Below the pieces are notes generated by a model, which saw nothing but the letters and a program-made list of their open reading frames with translations, was not told the origin of the DNA and searched no databases. A DNA stretch of 64,000 nt from a candidate division TA06 bacterium (GTDB lineage Bacteria; Edwardsbacteria; AC1; EtOH8), in the NCBI GenBank assembly GCA_016235665.1, contig JACRJI010000016.1:248001-312000 (forward strand), given 5' to 3'. The position numbers and the translations under genes are program-made. Within the stretch, counting starts at the first letter, position 1. The number at the start of each line of letters is the position of its first letter. Positions 1-9,600 of this stretch are shown in pieces.

Positions 1-695
1 CTTAGATACCAGTTATAGCGGGCCTCCACCCACTCCTGATGCAGCTGGTCGTCGGTTTTCTCGCCGGGCTGCAGGTATTGGGGCGGCTTGCAGAAATACT
101 CGATCTCCATCTGCTCGAACTCCCGGGTGCGGAAGGTAAAATTCCCGGGCGTGATCTCGTTGCGGAACGATTTTCCGATCTGGGCGATGCCGAAGGGCAG
201 TTTGCGCCGCATGGATTGTAGGACGTTCAGGAAATTGGTGAAAATGCCCTGGGCGGTCTCGGGGCGGAGATAGGCCAGGCCGGACTCGTCCTGGACCGGG
301 CCCACGTAGGTCTGGAACATCCCGTTGAAGTTGCGGGGCTCGGTCAGCTCTCCGCCGCACTCGGGACAATTGTCTCCTTTGAGGTGGTCGGCCCGGAAGC
401 GCTTACGGCATTTCTTGCAGTCCACCAGCGGGTCCACAAAGGTCTTCTCATGGCCGGAATACTGCCAGACCAGGCGGTTCATGATGATGGCCGCGTCCAG
501 CCCCTCCATATCCTCCCGGTCATAGACCACGCTCTGCCACCAGGCCTTCTTGACGTTGTTCTTCAGCTCCACCCCCAGCGGGCCGTAATCCCAGGTGGAA
601 CCCAGGCCGCCGTATATCTCGGAGGACTGGAATATGAATCCCCGCCGTTTGCACAGGGATACTATTTTTTCAAAGGCGTTTTCAGGTCTGGCCAC
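1..695 (-). CDS. glyQS: Glycyl-tRNA synthetase, alpha2 (GlyQS) type, 3' end cut by the window
   Basis: Cytoplasmic class II aminoacyl-tRNA synthetase that charges tRNA-Gly. The visible 231 residues start [20 protein letters not shown], run through [13 protein letters not shown], carry a four-cysteine zinc-type motif (CKKC ... CPEC), and reach the class II motif 2 region ([32 protein letters not shown]). This is the single-chain dimeric form, not the alpha/beta tetramer. I chose the GTG at 693-695 because GAGGAG lies just upstream and the protein begins in the usual family way. No stop occurs before base 1, so the C-terminal catalytic end and the anticodon-binding domain lie outside the window. 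The call is secure. Confidence 0.93.
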   Translation of the reverse strand, partial: MARPENAFEKIVSLCKRRGFIFQSSEIYGGLGSTWDYGPLGVELKNNVKKAWWQSVVYDREDMEGLDAAIIMNRLVWQYSGHEKTFVDPLVDCKKCRKRFRADHLKGDNCPECGGELTEPRNFNGMFQTYVGPVQDESGLAYLRPETAQGIFTNFLNVLQSMRRKLPFGIAQIGKSFRNEITPGNFTFRTREFEQMEIEYFCKPPQYLQPGEKTDDQLHQEWVEARYNWYL

Positions 696-780
696 GTTAA
701 CTCCTCGCAATAGGTTTTTTAATATTTTCTGATTTTTAATTATACCCCTTTAGGCCGGATAAAATCAAGCACAATAAGAA

Positions 781-807
781 GGGGCGGCCGCCATGGCCGC
801 CCCTTTT
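781..807 (-). terminator. Strong GC hairpin downstream of the 1,588-aa secreted protein gene
   Basis: A 9-bp perfect stem (GGGGCGGCC / GGCCGCCCC) with a 5-nt loop spans 781-803, 20 bp past the stop of the upstream minus-strand gene. In the transcribed direction it is preceded by AAAA and followed by TTCTTATTG, a weak U-tract, so termination is plausible but not textbook. It separates the large secreted-protein gene from glyQS. Confidence 0.6.
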
Positions 808-826
808 GCCGCTAAAGTTACCGGGA

Positions 827-3800
827 TTACCTGATCACGGTGAACCTTCTGGTGGAAGTGTTCTCCCCGGCGGTCAGCCGGTAAACATAGATTCCCGACG
901 ATACCTTCCTCCCATTCTGGTCACAGCCGTTCCACTTAACCGTATGGTTTCCGGCTCCCAGCATTCCATTGACCAGGGTCTTTACCCTCTGTCCCAGCAC
1001 GTTGTAGATTTCCAGGCTGGCCGAAGCGCCCTGGGCCAGTCCGAACCGGAACTCGGCCGAGTTCTTGACCGGGTTGGGGCTGGTTGGCATCAGGTAGAAG
1101 CTGTAGCTTACGGCTCCGGGCTGGCCCTCCACTCCGGTGGGCGTGGCCGAAGCTTCGTTGGACCAGGCGCTGAAGGTGTCGGCATGCGATGCCCAGGGAT
1201 AAGTTGAACGAACAACATAGTAGTAAGTACTGTCGTTGACCACGGAATTGTCATCGTATGACAAGTTTGTTGTTCCGTTCAGGAAGGCATATGGCCCACC
1301 GGCCGTGGTTGATCTGAATATCTGGTATTCGCCGATGTTCTTGGCCGAAGCCAGCGCTCCAACGGCAGGTGCTGCCGACAGGGATTTGGACTTGGGCAGC
1401 TTCTGGTCCGTATCCTTCAAAACAGTCAGCTGGTCAAGCTTGCCCAGGTCGGATCCGGCCAGTGCTTTCTTGCTGTAGGTCGAGTAGGACACCACCGCCC
1501 GTGACATCCAGTGTCTCTGGCGCAGATACCAGGTGCCGCCTTGCTTTACCAGGCTCCGGTAGGGCGCCTGATTTTGATCGTCGGTGATCCCATAGGGAAG
1601 ACCTGCGGTCTTGAACTCATATCCCACATGGAAGTCTCCGGCGGGATAGATATTGAGAGAGGAAACATCCACCACGGTCCAGCTGGGATAGGCTACCGGG
1701 TATATTTTGAACGGGGCCACCAGTTCCGTGGCTTCGTCCGGGACTCCTCCGTCATCGGCGTAAATATGGACCGTCAGGGAATCCAACGATGGCTGTTCGT
1801 ACCACATTGAATACAATTGTTCGATCTTGCATCCCTGATGCTCGGGCGTCATTCTGGTGGTAGTAATTGATCCCGCGGCCCAGCTGGAAATATACCAGGG
1901 GTTGCTGTTGTCGTAATATAAAGTAGCTACCGGCGCCGTCCAGGACAAAGGAACCGAACCATCCTGGCCGTCGGTAGCGCCCAACCCGGAAGGAGCATAG
2001 GGATACAGCACCGTGAAAGTCATATCACCCAGTCCCGGGAAAGAAGGATAATTGGTTTCACTTCCGGCATCGTCGACCGCCCAGATATTGTAGCTTACGA
2101 TAGTAGCCGGAGCAATTGGCCCGGTGATTGTGAACTCAAAAGTATCGGTGGCGCCTATCTGAGTTCCTCCAACCGATAACCAAGTGATGTTGTTGTAGGT
2201 GTAATAAAGGCTTTCAGCAGCAACTCCCACTTTAGCCAGATCGTATATTCTGGCCTTGACAATAAACAGGCCGGTGCTGTCGAAAGTGTTGACTGGTTGG
2301 GACACCATCTCTATCACAGGAGCCTGATTGTCCAGCGTGGTGAAGGTGATGAAGGTGTCCGGCAGAACGGCTATGCTGTTGTCTGAGGTGTCGGTGCCGG
2401 CGGTGACGATCACCGAGTAGGTGGTGCTGTAGTTGTAAGGAGTACCCGGCGTCAGGGTCATGGTATCGCCGGTTGCGCTCCAGCTTAAGCTGTAGCTGTC
2501 GGTGGGAATGGCATACCCCATAATGCTGGTGGTATCCATCGGTTCGGAGAAAACAACCGTCACCGGCTGGTTCAGCGCCACTCCGGTGGCCCCGTCGGCC
2601 GGGAAGGTGGATACGATGTAAGGCGCAGTCACATCGGTGACGATGGCCTTAAAGTCCAAGGTTCCGCTAGCCGCAGTATTCAGGCTGGAATCCCGGGCCA
2701 CCACCCAATAGTTAACATCAACCGTATCCGATGGGGTCGGAACCTGGGACGGGATCTCAGCCAGAAAAGTGTCGGCCGAAACGAAGGTCATGTCCATACT
2801 GTCCGTGGCTCCGCCGTCAACCTGGTAGAGCAGCTTGACGCTCATCAGCGCCTGGTTGTCGGTTACTACCGCCTTCACCGGGTAGGGTCCGTAGGTCTTG
2901 GTGGTGTCGTCGGCTAAAGTATCAACATAGCTGATCACTGGATCTTCTCCCTCGATGTGCTTCAGATCCCAGTCGGTCAGCTTGGCGTAAATGTCGTATC
3001 CCTTCATCCGCCGGTTGTCATCCCAGTTGAACAGTATCCGCTGGTCGGTGCAGGCCACCCGCTTGGCGCCCCAGAAATACCTGTTGGACATGGTTGTTCC
3101 GTTGACCACCACATTGCCGCCCTCGGGAATTCCGTCCACATATTTTTGGGCCATTACCTGGGCTAAGTCTCCGTTGCTGGGATCGTTCCGGTAATCCTCC
3201 CAGGCGATCACCATGTTGTGCCCGTCCGGCGACAGGGAAACGCTGGGATAGTAGTGATACGTCACCCCTTGGGCATCGTCGTTGACCAAAAAGTTGCCGC
3301 CCACTGTGTCCCCGTTGGCATGGTACATTTGGGCATAGATATCGGAATACGATCCATCATAGCGGTAGTCGTACCAGGTTATCACGAAGCCGCTGTCGGC
3401 CATGGATACGCTGGGTTCGTATTGGTAATTGCCGCCGTCATCCACCAGGAAATTGCCGCCGACGGTGTCTCCGTTGGTTTTGAACAGCTGGGCGTAGATG
3501 TCTGCGTTGCCGTTACGGTAGTCGTACCAGGTGATCACAAACCCGCTGTCGTTGGACGCTATGGTAGGCTGATACTGCTCACTGCTTCCGTCGTCAACCC
3601 GGAAGTTCCCGCCGATGGTGTCACCGTTGGTCTTATACAGCTGGGCATAGATGTCGGCGTTCCCGTTGCGGTAATCGTACCAGGTGATCATAAAGCCGCT
3701 GTCCGAGGCGGCCACATTGGGGTTATATCCGCTGCTTCCGCCATCTTCCACCAGAAAGTTGCCGCCCACAGCGGTGCCGGCCGAGTCGAAAAGCTGGGCG

Positions 3801-5593
3801 TAGATGTCTCCGTTCCAGCTAAAGTCGTAGCCATACCAGGTCACCACGAACCCGCCGCCGGGCAGAAAGGCCGCCCTGGGGTCGTAGCCGTAGCGGCGGA
3901 CCGCCGACAAGGTGTCGTTGATGATGAAGTTGGCGCCCACCGGGTTGCCGGATGCATCGTAGAGCTGGCCGTACTGGTCCACCAGGTTCCATGTCCCATT
4001 GTCGTTACGCAGGTCGTACCACACCGCCACCGAACGGCCGGAGGTGTCCATGGCCACCGAGGCATCCCACTGGTCGGTCGTTCCGGTGTCGTTGTTGGCC
4101 ATAAAATTGGCGCCCAGGGCTGAGCCTGCCGCATCATAGCGCTGGCAGAAGATGTCGTAGTTGCCGCTGGGGTTGTAGCGGTTATCGTACCAGACCACGG
4201 CGAACCCGCTGTCGTTGGCCGCCACGCTGGGGTCGTAGCAGTATATGGAAGTAGTGTCATTCACTATAAAGTTGCCGCCTAAGGCCAAGCCTGCCGGGTC
4301 ATAGCGCTGGGCATAAGTGTTCCAGTAACTGCCGCTGCGATAGTCGTACCAGGTGATCACGAACCCGCTGTCGTTGGCCGCCACATTGGAAGCGCCCCAG
4401 GTGTATTGATCATAGCTGGTCCCGTCATCGTTCACCAGAAAGTTGCCGCCTACTGAGTCGCCGTTGGGATTGTAAAGCTGGGCGTAGATGTCGGCATTCC
4501 CGCTGCGATAGTCGTACCAGGCGATCATATATCCGCTTTCGTTAGCCGCCACGCTGGGGCACCAAGGATTGTCGCTCCCGCCGTCATTCACTAAAAAGTT
4601 GCCGCCCAGGGTGTCGCCATTGGTATTATAACGCTGGGCGTAGATGTTCCAACTGCCACCGGTGCGGTAATCATCCCAGGTGATTATAAATCCGCTGTCG
4701 CTGAGGGCCACGCTGGAATAATACTGGTCGGAGCCCGATACATCGTCATTCACCAGAAAGTTGGAACCCAGAGCCGCTCCCGAAGCGTCGTAGCGCTGGG
4801 CATAGATGTCGGCATTACCGTTGCGGTAATCATACCAAGCGATCACGAACCCGCTGTCATTGGCGGCCACGCTGGGATAATACTGGTCGAAGCCCGAGGC
4901 GTCGTCGCTCACCAGGAAATCTCCGCCGATGGGCGTACCCGCGGCATCAAAACGTCGGGCATAGATGTCATAGTCGTTCCCGTTGCGATAGTCATACCAT
5001 GTTACCACGAAACTGTTGCCGCAGGCGGCCACGGAAGGTTCTTCAGCCTCGGTGCCGGTAAAATCGTTGATCAGGAAATCCTCGCCCACCGGGCTGCCGG
5101 AGGCGTCAAAAATACGGCCGAAGATCTGGTAGTCATCGCTATTGCGCTCGTCGTACCACACCACTATCATCTCTCCGGTGGAAAGCAGGGCCGCCTTGGG
5201 GTCGTACTGGTAGCCGGCGTAGTAACCGATGCCCTGGGTATCGTCGTTGACCAGATATTCATCCTTGATCAGGCCCTTGATTTCCGGCCGGGGCTGGGCT
5301 TTGCCGGCCTTGCTGGGTTTGGTCTTAACCAGTTTGGAGATGTCCGGCCGTCCGGGCATCTGAGGCCTGCTCGGCGACCTGTCCGCTGCAGCAGTTGCGT
5401 AGGCGGAAGCCTTGGCGGGGCCGGGCCGGCCAGGTTGCTGCTTCAGCTGGGCCGGCTGCTGTTTCTGGGTCTGCGGCTGTTTGTGCCGCAAGTGCGGCGG
5501 CAATGGCCTGCCGTCTGCGCCCAGTTCGGGCTTGGCCCAGGCCAGACCGGCCGTCAGGACCAGTACCAGGGCAAACATTACTCTCTTGACCAT
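827..5593 (-). CDS. Large secreted repeat protein with Big_5-like domain and C-terminal sorting tail (1,588 aa)
   Basis: Predicted exported surface or extracellular protein of unknown function. Residues 1-20 form a signal peptide (MVKRVMFALVLVLTAGLAWA). Residues 21-110 are a Pro/Gln/Lys-rich linker. Residues about 112-870 hold 13-14 tandem units of about 50-60 residues, each built on a core like VITWYDYRNGNADIYAQ followed by GGNFLVNDD. A bacterial Ig-like (Big_5) domain begins near residue 990 (FPADGATGV, FSEPMDTTS), followed by fibronectin-like segments. The last 90 residues form a FlgD-like sorting tail (SPNPVKNSAEF, YNVLGQRVKTL, SGIYVYRL). AGGAG sits 6-7 bp before the ATG. The units resemble propeller blades; 14 units would fit two seven-bladed propellers, but that is inference. 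Confidence 0.9.
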   Translation of the reverse strand: MVKRVMFALVLVLTAGLAWAKPELGADGRPLPPHLRHKQPQTQKQQPAQLKQQPGRPGPAKASAYATAAADRSPSRPQMPGRPDISKLVKTKPSKAGKAQPRPEIKGLIKDEYLVNDDTQGIGYYAGYQYDPKAALLSTGEMIVVWYDERNSDDYQIFGRIFDASGSPVGEDFLINDFTGTEAEEPSVAACGNSFVVTWYDYRNGNDYDIYARRFDAAGTPIGGDFLVSDDASGFDQYYPSVAANDSGFVIAWYDYRNGNADIYAQRYDASGAALGSNFLVNDDVSGSDQYYSSVALSDSGFIITWDDYRTGGSWNIYAQRYNTNGDTLGGNFLVNDGGSDNPWCPSVAANESGYMIAWYDYRSGNADIYAQLYNPNGDSVGGNFLVNDDGTSYDQYTWGASNVAANDSGFVITWYDYRSGSYWNTYAQRYDPAGLALGGNFIVNDTTSIYCYDPSVAANDSGFAVVWYDNRYNPSGNYDIFCQRYDAAGSALGANFMANNDTGTTDQWDASVAMDTSGRSVAVWYDLRNDNGTWNLVDQYGQLYDASGNPVGANFIINDTLSAVRRYGYDPRAAFLPGGGFVVTWYGYDFSWNGDIYAQLFDSAGTAVGGNFLVEDGGSSGYNPNVAASDSGFMITWYDYRNGNADIYAQLYKTNGDTIGGNFRVDDGSSEQYQPTIASNDSGFVITWYDYRNGNADIYAQLFKTNGDTVGGNFLVDDGGNYQYEPSVSMADSGFVITWYDYRYDGSYSDIYAQMYHANGDTVGGNFLVNDDAQGVTYHYYPSVSLSPDGHNMVIAWEDYRNDPSNGDLAQVMAQKYVDGIPEGGNVVVNGTTMSNRYFWGAKRVACTDQRILFNWDDNRRMKGYDIYAKLTDWDLKHIEGEDPVISYVDTLADDTTKTYGPYPVKAVVTDNQALMSVKLLYQVDGGATDSMDMTFVSADTFLAEIPSQVPTPSDTVDVNYWVVARDSSLNTAASGTLDFKAIVTDVTAPYIVSTFPADGATGVALNQPVTVVFSEPMDTTSIMGYAIPTDSYSLSWSATGDTMTLTPGTPYNYSTTYSVIVTAGTDTSDNSIAVLPDTFITFTTLDNQAPVIEMVSQPVNTFDSTGLFIVKARIYDLAKVGVAAESLYYTYNNITWLSVGGTQIGATDTFEFTITGPIAPATIVSYNIWAVDDAGSETNYPSFPGLGDMTFTVLYPYAPSGLGATDGQDGSVPLSWTAPVATLYYDNSNPWYISSWAAGSITTTRMTPEHQGCKIEQLYSMWYEQPSLDSLTVHIYADDGGVPDEATELVAPFKIYPVAYPSWTVVDVSSLNIYPAGDFHVGYEFKTAGLPYGITDDQNQAPYRSLVKQGGTWYLRQRHWMSRAVVSYSTYSKKALAGSDLGKLDQLTVLKDTDQKLPKSKSLSAAPAVGALASAKNIGEYQIFRSTTAGGPYAFLNGTTNLSYDDNSVVNDSTYYYVVRSTYPWASHADTFSAWSNEASATPTGVEGQPGAVSYSFYLMPTSPNPVKNSAEFRFGLAQGASASLEIYNVLGQRVKTLVNGMLGAGNHTVKWNGCDQNGRKVSSGIYVYRLTAGENTSTRRFTVIR
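2985..5260 (-). repeat. Tandem coding repeat array, 13-14 units of about 150-180 bp
   Basis: Within the 1,588-aa protein the same roughly 54-residue unit is repeated with conserved SVAANDSGF, WYDYRNG, DIYAQ and GGNFLVNDD blocks. The DNA copies have drifted but keep recognisable stretches such as gtagtcgtaccaggt. The array is coding in one frame throughout, so it is protein-domain duplication and not a CRISPR or satellite. Confidence 0.85.
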
Positions 5594-5689
5594 AGGGACT
5601 CCTTTTTATGGGTTGGTTTATGGGGTGTTTTTTCAAATGAATAAGTCATAGTTTATCAAAAAAACCGGGCTTTTTCAATGGAAATTTCC

Positions 5690-5718
5690 AAGTCCACCCC
5701 GCTTGACGGGATGGACTT
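5690..5718 (-). terminator. 12-bp stem-loop downstream of the FecR-domain gene
   Basis: In the transcribed direction AAGTCCATCCCG pairs with CGGGGTGGACTT (one T-G wobble) around a 5-nt loop, 26 bp past the FecR-gene stop. No U-tract follows directly; a run of seven T appears about 25 nt further on. It could terminate transcription or stabilise the mRNA 3' end. Confidence 0.45.
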
Positions 5719-5744
5719 GAAACACCTGGTATTTAACTGTTCCT

Positions 5745-6584
5745 TTACTGCGGCCAGCCCGGCGGCCCGGGAATGGTCTTGGCCGGGGTGGCCGGCGTCT
5801 CTTCATCCCCGCTGTTGGCGATTATTATGGCCGCCACAGATCCGGCCACCACCGCAGTGGCCCCGGTGACTATAGCCGCGGTAGATGCGTACCAGGCGGT
5901 GGCGGTGGCGGCGCCCATCGACCCCAGCTTAATGGCCGCTCCAGCCCACATCAGCATAAATGATATCTTGGCGGCTGTCATGGCCACCGGGTGGCGGGCC
6001 GAGTCGCCCTTGCTTACGGTGGTGGTCATCTTCTCGCCCACCATAACTTCTTCCCCGGCCTCTCCCTTGATCCCCACCTCGCCCTTAAGCACGTCCAGCT
6101 CGGTGGAATCGCCCTCCACATAGATTCCGAACACCGTTCCCCGGATCCCGGCCACAGCGGTGGGCGTTTCCACCAGGAACTTGGAATCCAGGGAGCTCAT
6201 CTTGCGGACGCACCCCAGCACCTTTCCGGTCCGGACCTTGAACGAATTGACCACGCTGACCGAAGGCTTCTTCTGCTTCTCCATCCGCTGGATAAGAAGC
6301 AGACTCTTGTCCTTCATCTTCAGCACGCTGCCGTCATCCAGCACGATCTCGGCCTCGGCCCCGTCCTCGGTGGAGATCTTGTCTCCGGCTTCCAGTTTCA
6401 TTTTTATCTCCGCCTTGGCCCAAGTAATACCCTGGGATTTTTGGACCTCCACCTGCCCCTTCATATAATTGATCTTGGCCGAGGAGGGTTTGTATTCGGC
6501 CAGAGCCGGAGCAGCCAGCCAAAGCATTTGCAGTATTATGACAGCTAAGCTGACGGTTTTTTTGCAGGTATTGTTGATCATCAT
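5745..6584 (-). CDS. FecR-domain protein with C-terminal membrane segments (279 aa)
   Basis: A signal-like N-terminus (to about residue 29, ending APALAE) precedes a FecR fold. Visible marks are INYMKGQVEV near residue 40, the GDKISTEDGAEAEIVLDDGS stretch typical of FecR, and TPTAVAGIRGTVFGI near residue 145. The C-terminal third has two Ala/Gly-rich hydrophobic segments and ends in a Pro-rich tail (PGPPGWPQ). Classical FecR proteins signal to an ECF sigma factor, but no sigma factor is nearby, so this is better called a FecR-domain surface or periplasmic protein. It starts 16 bp after the stop of the giant secreted-protein gene, so the two are probably cotranscribed. An AAAGGA sequence precedes the double ATG. 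Confidence 0.85.
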   Translation of the reverse strand: MMINNTCKKTVSLAVIILQMLWLAAPALAEYKPSSAKINYMKGQVEVQKSQGITWAKAEIKMKLEAGDKISTEDGAEAEIVLDDGSVLKMKDKSLLLIQRMEKQKKPSVSVVNSFKVRTGKVLGCVRKMSSLDSKFLVETPTAVAGIRGTVFGIYVEGDSTELDVLKGEVGIKGEAGEEVMVGEKMTTTVSKGDSARHPVAMTAAKISFMLMWAGAAIKLGSMGAATATAWYASTAAIVTGATAVVAGSVAAIIIANSGDEETPATPAKTIPGPPGWPQ

Positions 6585-6600
6585 TTTATTTTCCTTTCGC

Positions 6601-9600
6601 CTATTGCAGCTTGACTATCTTTTGGGCGGCGCTCCGGCCTGAGGAACTTAGCCTGACTATGTATACTCCGGCCGACAAGGTTCTTCCCCCGTCGCTACGG
6701 CCGTCCCAAACCTGGGAATAGTATCCCGGCGGCAGGTTCTGGCTGGTCAGGGTTCTTACCCGCTGGCCGGTTATGTTATAGACCGCCAGGCTGACCAACC
6801 CGGCTTGAGGTAATTGATAATTAATCGTCATTCGTTGAATGAAGGGGTTGGGGCCAATCCGTCCCAGGCCAAATATCAAAGGAGTCAGATTCCGCCCGTC
6901 AAACGGGCTGGAGGAATAAACCACCGCCAGTTCCTGGGAACCTGAAAAACCGATGCTCTTCTGGGTCTTCAAGTCAAAGGTATTTCCCTTTTTCCGGTCC
7001 AGCAGATAGAGGTAACCTCCGTTCCCCGGCTCTCCGGTGATCTGGGTATTCAGCACCACCAGCTGGTCGGCCTTGGCCGCCTCGATCACCAGCGGCCATT
7101 CGATGTAGTCTGCCGCCGGACGGAAGTCGTTCTGATAATCCTGGCATGGACCCTGGTTCCAGTCCTGGTGCAAGAAAAAGGCTTTGACGTTACTGGAGAT
7201 CAGCGGGGGCTTTTCGGCATCCAGCCGGTCGTAGGCTTCCCTGGCCTGGGGAGAGACCCCCAGCTTAAGTCCCCGGTCAACCGCATTGCCGGAAACAACA
7301 TCCATGGTCAGCTGCCAGTCGATCTGATATTGGGGGGCCTTGACCGCTTCCACCGGCCCCTTGCCCATGAACCGCTCCATCATCAACGTGCAGGGCCTTA
7401 CTGCATAAAGGGCATAGCCCGTCCAGGGATGCATCTGGTCCCCGGCGTTGTAGGGGGTCAGGCTGTCCCAGACCCCGTTATTCTCGAAATCCGGGCTGGC
7501 ATCCCGCCAATTGTACATCCTCTGGCGCACCACGCTGTTGACGGTGGAATCCGTGAAATTGACAAAGTGACCGATGGTGTCGTTCCACAGGACAATGACA
7601 TTGGCCAGTGTAACCGTGGTGTCAAAGGGATTCCCGATCAGGTTCCAGCCGCTGTCTATGGGCTGGTTGAAGAAATTCATAAATCTCGTGCCTTTGACCT
7701 CCACCTGGGCGTTTCCGGCTGTGGCCAGCCAATAACCGTAACCGCTGGAGATGTTGGGCCTCTCCACATAACCCGAAGCTGGCTTGTACCCGAAAATGCG
7801 CCAGGTGGAGTCGGAGTAGGCCCCCAGCTCGTCGCCCAGGATCTGGGCCGGGGTGGAATCGACCGGGGACAGCGGCACCGAGAACATCCGGTAGGCCCCG
7901 CCGGCCAGGTTGAAGACCATCGAATCAGGCAGCACGGCGGTAAAGCTCCACTGGAAGGGCGGGTTCAGCATGGGATTGCCGGATTTATCGGCCGCCGAGT
8001 CCACCCGGAAACTGTACAGTGTGCCGGGCGCAAAATCGCCGTGCGACATTGTCACCTGGCTGTCGCCGCTGCTCCAGGAAAGGCTCCAGTATAAGGGATC
8101 GGGGGTGCACCGGAACCGGAAGCTGGTGGTGTCCATCGGCTCGGAGAAGTTGACCACCACCTGTTGCTGCAGGAGGACGCCGGCGGCTCCGGACGAAGGA
8201 CTGACCAGGGTCACCGCCGGGGGAGTTGTATCCGCTGCGGCCATGGTGGCAAACCCGATGCTGTCACGCCCGGCCAAAACGTTCCCCGCGGTATCCTGCA
8301 CCCCCAGCACCCTGACGGTATAGGATGTCAGGTTGGCAAAAGCGCTGTGATTGAATATGATGGTGGTGGAGTCCGCGCTCCAGACGGTGTCCACCAGTCC
8401 GGGATTCGGGACAAAGGTGTAGCTGACCCCGGATTTTCTTACCGGTTCAGAGAAGGTGATCTGCACGCTGTCGGTCAGGCCCACTCCGGCCGCCCCGTCC
8501 AGAGGCAGACTGGAAGTAATGTAGGGTAGCATGGTATCGGTTGCGGGGTTGAAAATAGACATGGAATCGCGACCCAGGGTGAACTCAGGATTTTCGGCAA
8601 AATTGCCGGTATGGCTGAGCACTATCGAACCGCCGTCGCTGTTGCCAAAGATGTTCCGGTTGACGATGACGGGGAACTGCCAGCCCGGAGTAGCTCCGTT
8701 GTCGTAACGTCCGGCCACCATGGTGGATTCATCGGCCGCCTCGGAGAACCCGGTGTTAAAATCTGACGGCAGATAGCTGAGCAGAACCTGATTGGAATCC
8801 GCTGCCAGGCCGGCCCCGGAGAATGTCCAGAATTTCCTGAGACAGGCGGTGGAGTCGTTGACCAGCGGAAATGTTCCCATCTTGACACCGGCGGTAACAA
8901 ACGCCGGAGTAGTGTTGTTGAACACCTGGACATCCACTGCTGAAACACCGGTGGAAATTGTGCCCAGTTCATAGGCCACCGTGGTATTGACCGTGACCGG
9001 GATCAGCTTGGCCAGGTTACCTTCCACAAAGCCGGCTCCCTGGATAACCCCGCCGAAGGTGTCAACCGTTACGGTATTGGTCCCGGTAAGAAGCGGGCCG
9101 TTAAGTGTCAGAATGCCTGGTACTGTCCGATCGGTATGCAACTGAAGCCATCCGGCCGCAGCAGTCAGGTTGTAAGGCCCGCCGATATCGGGAAATTCGA
9201 AATTGGAGGTAGTGTCAGCCCCCAAATTGTCGTAGATCAGTGTGGCGGAAGGGCCGTAGATCAGCTGCCCATAACTTATTCTACCTGTTGTCTGCCGGTA
9301 GCCGGAGCGGACATGGACAGTGTCGGCTAATTCCAGCCCCGAGAAGCTGGAGAGCACCAGGCTGTCCAGTTCCTTGATGGTTAAGGGAAGTCTGACCATA
9401 TAAGGGCTGTTGAGTATCTTGATGGATGAAGTGCTGTCGGCCAAAAGCTTTCCGGCCAGAATATCGATGGTATCCAGCAGGGTCAGCCCGTTTGCGCCGA
9501 CATTAAAAGCGCCCTGATAGAGACTCAGCCGCCCGTTAACCTGGGCATCGGATGAAAGCAAGATGGTATCTCCCGGCTGGGTATTCAAGCCAACCGTTAA

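Noticed and set aside
3218-4123. 301-aa open frame on the plus strand
   Set aside because: Lies wholly opposite the repeat array of the 1,588-aa gene; its Val/Gly/His-rich repeats are the complement of the coding repeats and there is no credible start signal.
2985-5260. Regular repeats considered as a CRISPR array
   Set aside because: The period is about 150-180 bp, units are diverged, and the whole stretch is one coding frame.
7168-8094. 308-aa plus-strand open frame opposite the giant gene
   Set aside because: A by-product of GC-rich codon use on the other strand; no recognisable domain.
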